Assembly (NCBI RefSeq): GCF_014218805.1
Contig: NZ_JACJUV010000001.1
Coordinates: forward strand, 1,428,001 to 1,492,000
Direction of reading: 5' to 3'
DNA: 64,000 nt
Source of the DNA: Teredinibacter franksiae
GTDB lineage: Bacteria; Pseudomonadota; Gammaproteobacteria; Pseudomonadales; Cellvibrionaceae
Below, piece after piece: positions 19,419-28,816 of the stretch. Position numbers and translations under genes: made by a program. Each line of letters opens with the position of its first letter. Position 1 is the stretch's first letter. The notes under the pieces are model-generated. The model saw only the letters and a program-made list of their open reading frames with translations, did not search any database and was not told the DNA's origin.

Positions 19419-21316
19419 GCTGACTCAGATCGGCTATCTATTGCCAAAGCCCGATCAATATCGAACTTCGCCATCGACAGGCTACCCGCCTCCAGCTCTC
19501 GGCTGGCTTTTTGAGCATGTAACCCAGCCAGCTCCCGCTTGCCTTTCAATGCCCGAGTATTGTCTGCATCGAGCTTTAATACCTGCTCATATCGATCCAA
19601 TGCACTGCGGCCACGCGGCTCGCTCCACTTATTTTTCTTGCGTAACTGCTTGGCCTCGGCCAATAGCCTTTCAATTTTCTCCAATGTCTCAACCTGATCC
19701 CTCAGGTCAGCGATTGTTGGCACATCTATTTCGGGGAAGAGTGCGTTCAACTGCTCCACTTTTTTTCGTCCCGCGGTGGCTTTATCTCGGGCCAACAGTG
19801 CTTCCGCCTCCATCAGTTCCGAAGCGCGTAAGGCATCTAAAGCGTCGGCACTTTCGATATCTCTGGGGTAATCTGAGAGCGTAGCGCGATAAAGAGCCAC
19901 CAATTCAGAAAGATAGGTTGAGTCGTCTTGATACAGGGATTCGAGCGCGCGTAATCGTTCGTGATACTCCTCTATGACCGCAGAGGGCACTGGGGTATTA
20001 TTTTTAGCTTCAGCCTGCCTCAACACATCTACAGGAATGGCTTCGTCAGCCACAACAGGCTTTAACAATAGCTCTGGTTCAACACTTTTTTTTTGCGGCA
20101 GAATTTCAGCGGTGGGTTGCGGCTTAGCTGGTTTTACACGTTTTTCGTTAATAACCACCCGCTTATCTACCGCTCGCGGAACATTGCTATCGCTTTGCGT
20201 CTGCCCCGCCTTTGGCTCCACCCATTTTTTGGTGTCGTCATATTTATCTTCGACAAACTGCTTACCTTGCTCGAACAGAGGTGCAATCAGGTCCGGGCGC
20301 TGATAATACAATACCCAAGTAACCAAGCTGCTCACAATTAAAAAAGCGACCAACCACTGTCCAATACCGCTGCCCTGATTTATCAATGTTTCCTTTTGAT
20401 CGTATACCAGAGGCACTTCCCCTGTTACTGCGCCCAAACCTGGCTGAGTCGGGCTCTCACTATCCAAATAGTTATCGACCGGCTGCATTTCACGGTCGTA
20501 CACAATCGACTGCTCCAGTAACCGGATATCAATTCGATTTAAATCTTCTAAAAGCTCTCCCCCGCGCTGATAGCGATCTTCCGGTTTTTTCGCCAGCAGA
20601 TCATCAATCATAGGTTGTAGCGACGCCAAGGCATCCGGCAGCAAAGGCACCGGTTCAGTAATATGTTTAATGCCAATGGCCACGGCAGATTCAGCATCGT
20701 AGGGAACTCGCCCCGTCAGCAGCAAAAAAAACACGACACCCAAACCGTATATGTCCGAGCGGGCATCTACGGTTTTACCTTTAGCTTGCTCCGGGCTCAT
20801 GTAATGAGGCGTACCAATGGCAATGCCGGTCTGCGTCATAGCTGTGTCAGTTTCCGCCGCCCGCGCAATACCAAAATCCGTTAACACGGCGCGACCGTCG
20901 GCGCTATTAAGCAAAATATTTTCCGGCTTAATATCCCGATGCACGTAGCCCTTGATACCGGCATAATCCAACGCTTTGGCGATATCCTTAACAGCTTCTA
21001 TTTTTTGCTTGAGACTGAGGGTTTGTCGAACGGCTTTTAGATCTTTGCCGTCGATATACTCCATGGAAAGGTAATAGTTACCATCCTCAAGACCAACATC
21101 GTAGACAGTTACAATGTTGGGATGCACCAATTGACTAACAATTTTAGCTTCACGGAAGAAACGCTTGCCAAAGGATTCGTTTTCGGCCAGAGCTTTTGAC
21201 ATTACTTTTAGGGCTACTTCGCGCTCAAAAATATCCTGTTGCGCAAGGTAGACGGTTGCCATCCCCCCCCGTCCCAGAGTGCGAAGTATTTTATACCCCG
21301 GTATTTCCAAGCCCAT
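19367..21316 (-). CDS. Hanks-type serine/threonine protein kinase, membrane-anchored, 3' frameshifted
   Basis: 649 residues as read. The N-terminal kinase domain (about 8-265) is complete: glycine loop GRGGMATV, lysine K37 in VALKV, HRDIKPEN with D128, DFG with D147, and GTPHYMSPEQ. A single membrane segment follows at about 320-337, then a long helical region with TPR-like repeats, presumably periplasmic. There are no PASTA domains. GGAAG precedes the ATG at 21316. The last 14 residues are read in the wrong frame because of a one-base loss in an A-run at 19416-19418. Substrates are unknown. Confidence 0.92.
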   Translation of the reverse strand: MGLEIPGYKILRTLGRGGMATVYLAQQDIFEREVALKVMSKALAENESFGKRFFREAKIVSQLVHPNIVTVYDVGLEDGNYYLSMEYIDGKDLKAVRQTLSLKQKIEAVKDIAKALDYAGIKGYVHRDIKPENILLNSADGRAVLTDFGIARAAETDTAMTQTGIAIGTPHYMSPEQAKGKTVDARSDIYGLGVVFFLLLTGRVPYDAESAVAIGIKHITEPVPLLPDALASLQPMIDDLLAKKPEDRYQRGGELLEDLNRIDIRLLEQSIVYDREMQPVDNYLDSESPTQPGLGAVTGEVPLVYDQKETLINQGSGIGQWLVAFLIVSSLVTWVLYYQRPDLIAPLFEQGKQFVEDKYDDTKKWVEPKAGQTQSDSNVPRAVDKRVVINEKRVKPAKPQPTAEILPQKKSVEPELLLKPVVADEAIPVDVLRQAEAKNNTPVPSAVIEEYHERLRALESLYQDDSTYLSELVALYRATLSDYPRDIESADALDALRASELMEAEALLARDKATAGRKKVEQLNALFPEIDVPTIADLRDQVETLEKIERLLAEAKQLRKKNKWSEPRGRSALDRYEQVLKLDADNTRALKGKRELAGLHAQKASRELEAGSLSMAKFDIDRALAIDSRSESAKHCGQKFQALFSTERA

Positions 21317-21365
21317 TTAATTCTTCCGGTTTTGTTATTGTCTGCTGCGGAACAAACCGCATAGT

Positions 21366-21384
21366 GGTAATGATAATAATCTTA
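21366..21384. promoter_or_regulatory. Fur-box-like sequence upstream of the kinase
   Basis: GGTAATGATAATAATCTTA matches 14 of 19 positions of the Fur consensus GATAATGATAATCATTATC by eye. It is 50 nt upstream of the kinase start. AT-rich matches of this quality can be chance, so it is only a candidate. Confidence 0.35.
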
Positions 21385-21526
21385 GCCTGCCTCAAATGAC
21401 AGTGTTTAATCATCCCCCGGCGTCTGCGAATACGTCTCATTTAACATGGCACCCACTGTTTTATAGAAAGCAGACTACAGCGCATGCATAAGCGCCAATT
21501 TAGTCTAATTATGATCTCTTCTATTC

Positions 21527-21720
21527 TTAAGGGCACCGCTATTAATTGATTTTAGCCTATGCAAGGCCTGGCAAGGCGGGCTTCGCTGCGGAAGCTTGGC
21601 TGCCTTCCCAACTAGACCAGCGACGCCATAAGGTTTGCTACGCCACCAGCATGCCTGTAAATGTTGCCTTACGCACGAACCGAACACAAAGCCAAAGGCA
21701 ATTAATAGAAGTGCCATTAA
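21527..21720. mobile_element. MITE-like element with 22-bp terminal inverted repeats
   Basis: The left end TTAAGGGCACCGCTATTAAT(TG) and the inverse of the right end TTAATGGCACTTCTATTAAT(TG) agree at 19 of 22 positions over a 194-bp element. It encodes no transposase. A related copy is at 50447-50644 and shorter relatives are at 24847-24949 and 21866-21960. The AGGGCACCTCTA-type end resembles IS termini, so it may be mobilised by a transposase elsewhere (inference). Confidence 0.7.
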
Positions 21721-21865
21721 TACCAAAACTATTTAATGGCGAATACTATTTCACTATTAACGTGAATAAAGACGGAGTGAATTGCGCTTGTACAAGCTGG
21801 CGTTATTATTAGTGACATACTGGCTTGGTTCTTTGGCGCAGTATGCAGCAAGAGACTGAAGGACG

Positions 21866-21960
21866 TAGAGGGCACCTCTATTAAGAACGCCTCAACTCAT
21901 TGGCTGTAATCTCTGCGCACCTTTCTTGCCTTTGCGTGCAATTCAAAGAGGTGCACTAAA
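21866..21960. repeat. Short TIR-bounded repeat, about 95 bp
   Basis: GAGGGCACCTCTATTAA at the left end is mirrored by the inverse of TTCAAAGAGGTGCAC at the right end, with a few mismatches. The end sequence is that of the neighbouring 194-bp element. Non-coding. The remainder of 21317-22033 holds no gene. Confidence 0.5.
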
Positions 21961-22033
21961 CCGTGAAATTATAAAAAGGAAGCCTGTTTTTATCTCGTAG
22001 AATGCAAAAAGTCAGCATGATTGAGAAAAGTAT

Positions 22034-23143
22034 TTATTTTTCTGCCGCCTCGCTAGAGGTAACAAATGGTACTGCCTTCGTCGGTAACCATAATTTACCT
22101 ACGAAGGGTGAAGTCATCGCTCTCACCATCGCGCTGTAATTAAGCTGGAAGCGCATTTCGGAGCCAACGGGCTGATAGCATTGGCCGGAGTTGACGATCA
22201 AGTGATCGCTGCTGGCCCCCAAAACCTGAATTCCAGTGGGTGGTTGCAGTCCTCCGGGGTCGGTATCTTGTTCGCCTATGGCGAGAATCGCTTGCGTAAT
22301 GGGGCCGTTATCGATAGCCGATGAAGGCCTCTGTCCGAACGCAGTTTGCCCTAGCTCCCCCCATGGTTGCGTTGGCTTAGCCTTCGATTCAATCACCTCG
22401 GCAACGAGGGTTATGGCGTCGGTATGCAAACCCTCTATTGCTTGACGCTGCAAGGGCTCGCACCCAAGTAGAATCGATTCACCTAGACGCAGATTGTTAA
22501 TCCGCCCGGTATCGTGATTGCCCAGCGCCCAGTTAAGATTGGCAGAGTTTCCACCGGAGATAATATCGAGGGTCAGATTGAATTTCGATTCGATAGCGTC
22601 AGCCAGCGCAGAGAGTTCAGCCATGTTGCGATTGTCGGGCGTAACACCGCTGCGACAAGCGAGGTTGGTACCAATGCCCTTGAGTACAAGGTTAGGCAAG
22701 CGCAGCAGTTCTCGCACCACCTGCTGCAGATCGCCAGGCATAATCCCTTCACGCAGGTCGCCAAGCTCAACCATCAGAATAACACCGTGTTTTCTTTTCA
22801 GCCTCTGCGCGGCGGCCGAAAGTGCGCGAATGACTTCAAGTTCGGAGTTAAAACTGATGTCGACGTGGGCGGCTATACGCTCCACTTGGCTAATCATCGG
22901 TGAGCGAATGAGGTTCATCATCGACGCCACGCCAGCACGACGCATCGCCTCAATGTTCTCGATACGCGAATCACCGATCATACTTACACCCGCACTAAGC
23001 AGGGTGCACGCGACCTCAGGGGAACCCATTGCCGCCTTAGTAACTCCGGTGACAGAGATGCCTCGGGCAGCCAGCCGTTCGACTAAAGCGCGGGTATTGT
23101 GGTAAATTTTGTCGCGGTCGATCTCCAATCGCGGTGCGCTCAT
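22034..23143 (-). CDS. Alanine/ornithine racemase-family PLP enzyme
   Basis: 369 residues with the alanine-racemase TIM-barrel N-domain. The PLP lysine is in VTGVTKAAMG near residue 36, and ISGGNSANLNWALG and LRLGESILLG are typical of the ornithine racemase/YhfX-like group. It lacks the strict Alr signatures, and a true alr lies at 9011-10174, so it is not the wall enzyme. It overlaps the DUF1611 gene by four bases (ATGA at 23140-23143), which shows tight coupling. It probably interconverts or epimerises an amino acid handled with the DUF1611 protein; the substrate is unknown. Confidence 0.82.
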   Translation of the reverse strand: MSAPRLEIDRDKIYHNTRALVERLAARGISVTGVTKAAMGSPEVACTLLSAGVSMIGDSRIENIEAMRRAGVASMMNLIRSPMISQVERIAAHVDISFNSELEVIRALSAAAQRLKRKHGVILMVELGDLREGIMPGDLQQVVRELLRLPNLVLKGIGTNLACRSGVTPDNRNMAELSALADAIESKFNLTLDIISGGNSANLNWALGNHDTGRINNLRLGESILLGCEPLQRQAIEGLHTDAITLVAEVIESKAKPTQPWGELGQTAFGQRPSSAIDNGPITQAILAIGEQDTDPGGLQPPTGIQVLGASSDHLIVNSGQCYQPVGSEMRFQLNYSAMVRAMTSPFVGKLWLPTKAVPFVTSSEAAEK

Positions 23144-24378
23144 TGTTCGCGCGCGTTCAGCTTCTCCTTAATTTCCGGGAATGCCGTACAGACCATTTCT
23201 ACTAGATGATCATCTGGGCGGGTCAACGCATCCGTGGCAGGGATACCCAATTCGTCTTCATAAAACGTGATCGCCTCGCTAACGTCATTGTCGCTCATGT
23301 TCTCGTGATTGATGGTGAGACCGATCACCTTAGTGTCCGCAAAGGTTTGCAGCAGATGGATTTCGGAAGCAGGTGTTGGCATCGGCATCTTATCGAAGTC
23401 ACAGCGGTGGATTCGGCCCGGTGCATGCTGCAACACAATGGCATCGGGGCGACTACCGCGCAAAATAAAAGTGGAACTTAAGTAGGCGGGGTGACTGAGT
23501 GCGCCCTGGCCTTCGATAATGATCACGTCTGGGTTTTCGCCTTCGAATGCCTCGACGATGGTGGCCTCCATTTCACCCGAGCAAAACTGCGAGGGAATGG
23601 CATCAAGTGCGATGCCATACTTGGCGCCTTGAATGAGACCTGTTTGACCAGTGCCGACCATAACAGCTTTGATACCTCGATCATTAAGCGCACGGGCAAG
23701 GACGGTGGCAGTAGTGCGTTTGCCTATGGCCCCATCGGTGCCGAGTACCGCGATACGAGGGCAACTAACCTCTTCGATTTGACCACTAAACAGGCGCAGG
23801 TCTTTTTTCGCTCGAGGCCTGCGAACGTCAAGGATCGTCACATTGTTTGCGACGCTTGCGGCTGCAAACACCGGGTCATCATTAAGGAACTCATGCAGAC
23901 CGTTTACTACGCTCATACCAAGAGACATGGCCTCAAGTACCACGCCGCGCTCATGTGGCGATAACATGCCACTCGAAGGCGCCATACCAAAGATAAAGTA
24001 GTCCGGCATTGTGTCAGCCTGCGCCAGTGAATCGGCCAGGTCGCAGCAGACGGGGATAGCGTTGGCCACACCGTCGAGTACCACGCCGGCATCAAGCCCT
24101 GCTTTCTTACTATCGATCACCGAAAGGATCTTGTATTTTTCCGAGAAACGCACGAGTCCGTTGGCGGTTTTACCGTCGAGGCTACCGAAGTTTGCCTCGC
24201 AATAGACTACAGCGGTAGGGGCAAGTTTTTGTTCAAAAGGTGTATCGATGAGCGGTGCTGAAGCAGGCAGAGGGGCGGCGGGGAGTATGACTGGAGTAGC
24301 TTTTATGGCTGATGATATTGGCGGCGCCTGTTGTGCATAAGGACGAGCCATGGGGGAAATGGGTTTACGTTTGGACAT
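23140..24378 (-). CDS. DUF1611 family P-loop protein (DgcN-like)
   Basis: 412 residues starting at the ATG at 24378, preceded by GAGG at 9 nt; an earlier in-frame start at 24411 has no site. A proline/alanine-rich N-terminal 45 residues precede the DUF1611 body. The N-domain is Rossmann-like and the C-domain holds a Walker A-type loop GTDGAIGKRTTA and DVIIIEGQGALSHP. Members were often called epimerase/dehydratase; DgcN, a member from marine bacteria, has been reported to N-acetylate D-glutamate. Pairing with an amino-acid racemase fits D-amino-acid use, but this is inference. Confidence 0.78.
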   Translation of the reverse strand: MSKRKPISPMARPYAQQAPPISSAIKATPVILPAAPLPASAPLIDTPFEQKLAPTAVVYCEANFGSLDGKTANGLVRFSEKYKILSVIDSKKAGLDAGVVLDGVANAIPVCCDLADSLAQADTMPDYFIFGMAPSSGMLSPHERGVVLEAMSLGMSVVNGLHEFLNDDPVFAAASVANNVTILDVRRPRAKKDLRLFSGQIEEVSCPRIAVLGTDGAIGKRTTATVLARALNDRGIKAVMVGTGQTGLIQGAKYGIALDAIPSQFCSGEMEATIVEAFEGENPDVIIIEGQGALSHPAYLSSTFILRGSRPDAIVLQHAPGRIHRCDFDKMPMPTPASEIHLLQTFADTKVIGLTINHENMSDNDVSEAITFYEDELGIPATDALTRPDDHLVEMVCTAFPEIKEKLNAREQ

Positions 24379-25374
24379 TATGGAACCTCGGGTCGGGCTC
24401 AGAAGGGGCAACGGAAGCGTGCCAGCCTTGCTAAGACGGAGGTTTACGAGGTATCCCCACTAAGAAATAGTGTTAGATGAAATTCATCCTAACACAGTTC
24501 GAGTTTCACCATTGGTGTAATTATAAATTACCCGTAACACTGGCGCCGAAAGAGGTTACAAATTTTTTTGTGGCTACAGGTGCTCGCTTATACGTTAGTG
24601 TTGCTGGTTTTTAATAACCAATTTACGAAACAACCAATAATTCGTTTATAGCTGGATTATTCGTTTTAACACTGACATTACGCAATGTTTTCACCTTACG
24701 CCAAGAATAACCTACCAACATAAAATACATTCATTAAAGTCGTAGCAAAGGGAAAAAGAGTTTTTTTACAACAACGCAGGGACTAATGCACGCTTCGAAA
24801 GCTTCCATAAAGCCATGTGATTAAGCAATGCTCTAACAGCACAGCTTTTAGGACAGCGCTATTAATTGCTTTTATGATAAGCCAACAAGCCGATGCCTAG
24901 TATGCCGAAAAAACTTAAACACACCCGCACAAAATAAAGGTGTCATTAAATATCCACCAAAAAACTGCTGCAAAGTTTATAGCAACATAAGACCAAATAT
25001 ACTCCACTGTAAATAGTCGGTAAGCTCATGGCTGGCGTAGTAAGACTAACCAATAAAGCTGGCTGACAATACGAGCGGTGAGAATGTTTACGTAACATCC
25101 CCACAAATCATAAGGTGGGCAATGCTCACGGTATAAGCTTCTATGAATAAAAAGTAACGTTTATTGTTACTGCGTTTTTTTTAACGAAAGCTACTATTAG
25201 CTTTTACACCAAAGGCATAAAGCCCGCTTTTACTCACAACCATAATCAATCTAACATCTACACGGCCATTAATTAATTCAATCAATCAATCAACTCCCCC
25301 CCTGGTCCAAAAATTGACTAAACTCGAAGAAAGGAGCGTCCAATCGACACTCAGAAATAGAAACGTGGTACACC
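24379..25374. other. Long intergenic region between divergent transcription units
   Basis: About 1 kb, AT-rich, without a credible gene on either strand. It contains a short relative of the MITE-like element (24847-24949) and otherwise only scattered homopolymer tracts. It must hold the promoters of the DUF1611 operon (-) and the diguanylate cyclase (+), which I could not place. Confidence 0.5.
24847..24949. repeat. Short relative of the MITE-like element, about 103 bp
   Basis: The left end TTTAGGACAGCGCTATTAAT is close to the 21527 element, sharing the CGCTATTAATTG part; the right end CAAAATAAAGGTGTCATTAA is its degenerate inverse. The internal part is shorter and diverged. Non-coding. Confidence 0.5.
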
Positions 25375-26448
25375 ATGAAGCAAACAGAACAAACCCTGCT
25401 TGAGCAAATGCGCATTAGTGAGTTTGAGGTCGAGCAGCGGCAAAAACTATTTTCCCTCAGCAATGATGATATAGACGCTCTTCAGTCCGCACAGGCTATT
25501 ATTGACGCCAACATTGACACTTTGGTGTCGGATTTCTACTCGTTGCAAACCAGCATTCCCGAAATATCGCTTTTAATTGGCGACTCCGACACGCTCACCC
25601 GACTGTCCCGTGCGCAACGACGATATGTGATCGATCTGTTCAGCGGCATCTACGACCTAGAATATGTCAATAATCGACTACGCATTGGCATGGTTCATAA
25701 ACGTATTGGTGTAGAACCAAAGCTGTATTTATCGGCGATTTATACCTTAAAAAATCTACTGATCAAACTACTAAAAAAAGAAATTTCAGACGACACTGAA
25801 TGCCAGAAAACACTGACTGCTCTGGAAAAAATTCTGCTCTTCGACGTAACACTGGTATTCGATACCTATATCCGCAGCTTGGTCACCGAACTGGAAATAT
25901 CGAAAGCCAAGTCCGAACAGTATGCGAGAGATATGGAAGAAAAAGTACGTGAAAGAACCTTGCAGCTAGAACACCTTTCAAGAACCGACCCTCTTACCGG
26001 GCTGCTGAATGTTCGTCATTTACGATCGGCTCTCACATCCACATTAAGGGCTGCGCAAAGACGCTCTGAAGCTGTTGCCTTTGTCTATCTGGACATCAAT
26101 GATTTTAAAGAGATCAACGATCAACACGGCCATCAGAAAGGTGATGAAACCCTGCGCTCACTCAGCAATACCATAAAAACTGTTTCGCGCGAAGAAGACA
26201 GCTGTTTTCGTTACGGAGGCGATGAATTTTGTATTATTCTACCCAACTGCACCAAAAAGGCGGCCGAAAAGATATATTCAATTCGCTTACACGAAGAATT
26301 GGCGCAGCGCGGTAATACTGTCACACTCAGCATAGGTGTTGTTGAAACGGGCCCAATTGAGTTTATGCAACCTGACACACTCATCGACCTCGCCGATAAA
26401 AAAATGTACGAGCTGAAACAAAAAGCCAAACTCAAGGTTGCGGGTTAA
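25375..26448 (+). CDS. Globin-coupled diguanylate cyclase
   Basis: 357 residues. The N-terminal 1-165 is a sensor globin: the region IGMVHKRIGVEP supplies the proximal histidine H108. A coiled linker (about 172-200) leads into a GGDEF domain with the intact active site RYGGDEF (281-285) and the inhibitory site REED (272-275), five residues before it. So it should make c-di-GMP under control of heme-bound O2 (or NO/CO) and be product-inhibited, as for other globin-coupled cyclases. No EAL domain. It is monocistronic. Confidence 0.92.
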   Translation: MKQTEQTLLEQMRISEFEVEQRQKLFSLSNDDIDALQSAQAIIDANIDTLVSDFYSLQTSIPEISLLIGDSDTLTRLSRAQRRYVIDLFSGIYDLEYVNNRLRIGMVHKRIGVEPKLYLSAIYTLKNLLIKLLKKEISDDTECQKTLTALEKILLFDVTLVFDTYIRSLVTELEISKAKSEQYARDMEEKVRERTLQLEHLSRTDPLTGLLNVRHLRSALTSTLRAAQRRSEAVAFVYLDINDFKEINDQHGHQKGDETLRSLSNTIKTVSREEDSCFRYGGDEFCIILPNCTKKAAEKIYSIRLHEELAQRGNTVTLSIGVVETGPIEFMQPDTLIDLADKKMYELKQKAKLKVAG

Positions 26449-26481
26449 CCCCCCCACCCTTGAGTTCTTATCAACGCAACA

Positions 26482-28515
26482 TTAAAACAAATATACCGCA
26501 CCGGCATCCTGGGCCAAGTTATTGGCCTGATTCGAAGCAACACCCATTGCGGAACTATCTTCCCCCGGCGCGCCTATCGCTAGACTATTGCCAGACGCAT
26601 CAAGCGATAGGCTTGTCGAAAACCCATCCCCTGCCTCACTGTTCGGTGCTTTAACATAGCTAATTTGATTCCACTCCATGTCAGTCACCCTAAATACATA
26701 GGCTGCTCCGGCGTCTGCGGCAGAGTCATCGGCGTCATTACTGTTAACGGCATCATTTGCACTGGCTTCACCCGGGGCACCCACCACCAGCAAGTGTCCA
26801 CTGGCATTAAGTGCGACAGCCGATCCAAAACAATCTCCGGCATCACCATCGGACGCTTTTACGTAGGCCCGAGACATCCAATTATTTGAATCCATTCGAT
26901 CAAATAAGTATACCGCTCCCGCCGAGGGGTAGGACGTATCACTCTGGTCACCGCCTACACCATAAGCACTACTGGCTTCACCCGGTGCACCAAGTGCAAT
27001 AGAACTACCGTCAGCACTGACACTTAGCGCGGTTCCCAGTAATTGGTTTTCTGCGGTATTCGACGCCTTAAAATAATGGTCGAACTGCCAGACACCATCA
27101 CTACGTGCAAACAAGTAGGCCGCACCCGCGTAAGGGCTGTTATTGTCACTCATAACCCCGTCCATTCCGACACTATTTGAGGCTTCGCGCGGCGCCCCCA
27201 CCAATAACTGATTTCCATCTGCGGTGATCGACACCGCAGCACCAAAATAATCACCAGCCTCAGTATTGGGCGTTACTATTTTGGCTTGCTGCTCCCAGCT
27301 TTCGGCGACTTCATTAAAAAGGTATACCGCACCGGCTTCACCAGCAGTACCCGGCGCCCCCACAGCGAGCGTGCCGCCAAAGCTGCTTAACGCTAACGCA
27401 GCACCAAACGCATCTCCTACCGCCACCTCACTCGCCTTAAGGTAACTTTGTTGCAACCAGATATCACCAATACGTTGGAATATGTACACTGCGCCCGCAC
27501 CCGCTGCGCTATTGTCGGTTCCTGCTGAATTAACACCTGTTGCGCCGCTGGCCTCGCCGACAGCGGAAACCGCCAAGGTATTACCATCACCACTGAGAGC
27601 CAAGGAAGAACCAAATTCATCGCCAGCATCCACATTGGCCGCTTTTAAATAAGCTTGAAAAGTCCAATCTTTATCATCTTTGGTATAAATATAAACGGCA
27701 CCTGCCGCAGACGCCTCGTTGTTACCTCGGTCGCCCTCAATACCGGAATTACCGTCCTCTGCCTTTGCCGCAATGGCCAGGGTATTACCATCACCACTAA
27801 GGGCCACAACACTAAAACCATCAAAGGCTTCCGTATTTTCCGACTTGAAATAGCCCACCGCATTACTGCGTTCAGTTACCACACCTACACTTTGCGTTGT
27901 AAAACACTCAGTATCTAAACACGCTTCAATTTTAAATTGCGCATCGAACCAATTAAAAGTATGAATGGGTAACTCTACCCGAGTACCCGTTGTATTCGAA
28001 TCGAAGTCACGACCAAACTGTGCAAAACCTGCATCTTCAGTTGCTTGATGCCACAAGCGATAATGACTGGCACCATTTACTTTTTGCCAGGAAAAGCTCA
28101 AGCCTTTAAAGTTATATCGCGCCGTTAGTGACAACGAAGAGGTACGCACATAAAAAGTATCCTCCACACCGCCAACGTAAAGAATAGCCGACGTGGAAGT
28201 ATAAAGATCATCTGAAGATAGTACACGTACGGTAACATTCTGGCCCGCTGAAATGACCCCACTATTATTCGTCCATGCGCCACCATTTATTGAATACTCC
28301 CCATTCTCAATGCTTATCTCGGCGTCAGCATCAATACCACTAATTTTCAAAGTATTGGATTCCACCCATATACCCAAGCCTAGGCCATACGCATCGGTGA
28401 AATAAAACGCTGTGGGTGTTGTGTCGTCCGCATCGTCAGCATTGGAGTCGCCCCCACTACAGGCTTGAAGCATCACAAAAATAAGAATGGAAAAGCCGAA
28501 CAGAGTTTTTTTCAT
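26482..28515 (-). CDS. FG-GAP/integrin-alpha-like beta-propeller lipoprotein
   Basis: 677 residues from the ATG at 28515, with AAAGGAT upstream; the open frame runs to 28644 without a better start. Lipoprotein signal MKKTLFGFSILIFVMLQACSGGD (split here as MKKTLFGFSI and LIFVMLQACSGGD), lipid cysteine C19. From about 230 onwards there are about seven repeats of the form GDxFGxxxALSxDGNTLAVGAPGE followed by AGAVYLF, the integrin-like propeller. An immunoglobulin-like part lies before it. It is probably a surface protein for adhesion or matrix binding; the true partner is unknown. The D/N/G-rich loops suggest calcium binding. Confidence 0.85.
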   Translation of the reverse strand: MKKTLFGFSILIFVMLQACSGGDSNADDADDTTPTAFYFTDAYGLGLGIWVESNTLKISGIDADAEISIENGEYSINGGAWTNNSGVISAGQNVTVRVLSSDDLYTSTSAILYVGGVEDTFYVRTSSLSLTARYNFKGLSFSWQKVNGASHYRLWHQATEDAGFAQFGRDFDSNTTGTRVELPIHTFNWFDAQFKIEACLDTECFTTQSVGVVTERSNAVGYFKSENTEAFDGFSVVALSGDGNTLAIAAKAEDGNSGIEGDRGNNEASAAGAVYIYTKDDKDWTFQAYLKAANVDAGDEFGSSLALSGDGNTLAVSAVGEASGATGVNSAGTDNSAAGAGAVYIFQRIGDIWLQQSYLKASEVAVGDAFGAALALSSFGGTLAVGAPGTAGEAGAVYLFNEVAESWEQQAKIVTPNTEAGDYFGAAVSITADGNQLLVGAPREASNSVGMDGVMSDNNSPYAGAAYLFARSDGVWQFDHYFKASNTAENQLLGTALSVSADGSSIALGAPGEASSAYGVGGDQSDTSYPSAGAVYLFDRMDSNNWMSRAYVKASDGDAGDCFGSAVALNASGHLLVVGAPGEASANDAVNSNDADDSAADAGAAYVFRVTDMEWNQISYVKAPNSEAGDGFSTSLSLDASGNSLAIGAPGEDSSAMGVASNQANNLAQDAGAVYLF

Positions 28516-28682
28516 AGAGTTATCCTTTAACGCCAGTGTGTCGATTCCCACAAACCAAAATGAGAAAGTGTGAAAGAATGGACAGATAATTTGGGCAAAG
28601 GCTTCGTAAAGTTTTGTAAAGCTCTGCAACGGGAGAAAAGACACCGCTATATATTCGCCTCACCACCGCACCTGTATGAATA

Positions 28683-28696
28683 TTGATCAAGGTCAA
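28683..28696 (+). promoter_or_regulatory. FNR/Anr-box-like site
   Basis: TTGATCAAGGTCAA matches the FNR consensus TTGATnnnnATCAA at nine of ten fixed positions. It is about 120-155 nt upstream of the small plus-strand gene that follows. The rest of 28516-28816 shows no gene. Confidence 0.5.
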
Positions 28697-28816
28697 ATAG
28701 CCTATAAACTCAACGCCATACCTTCACGATTGGAACTCGATAGCGGTTAGTATTGTCACAACTGCGTTTTTTGCAGCGCAGACATCGGTAAGACAAGAGA
28801 AATAGTAACTTTACGA

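Noticed and set aside
21546..21812. Plus-strand 88-codon frame
   Set aside because: Most of it lies inside the MITE-like element and it has no ribosome-binding site.
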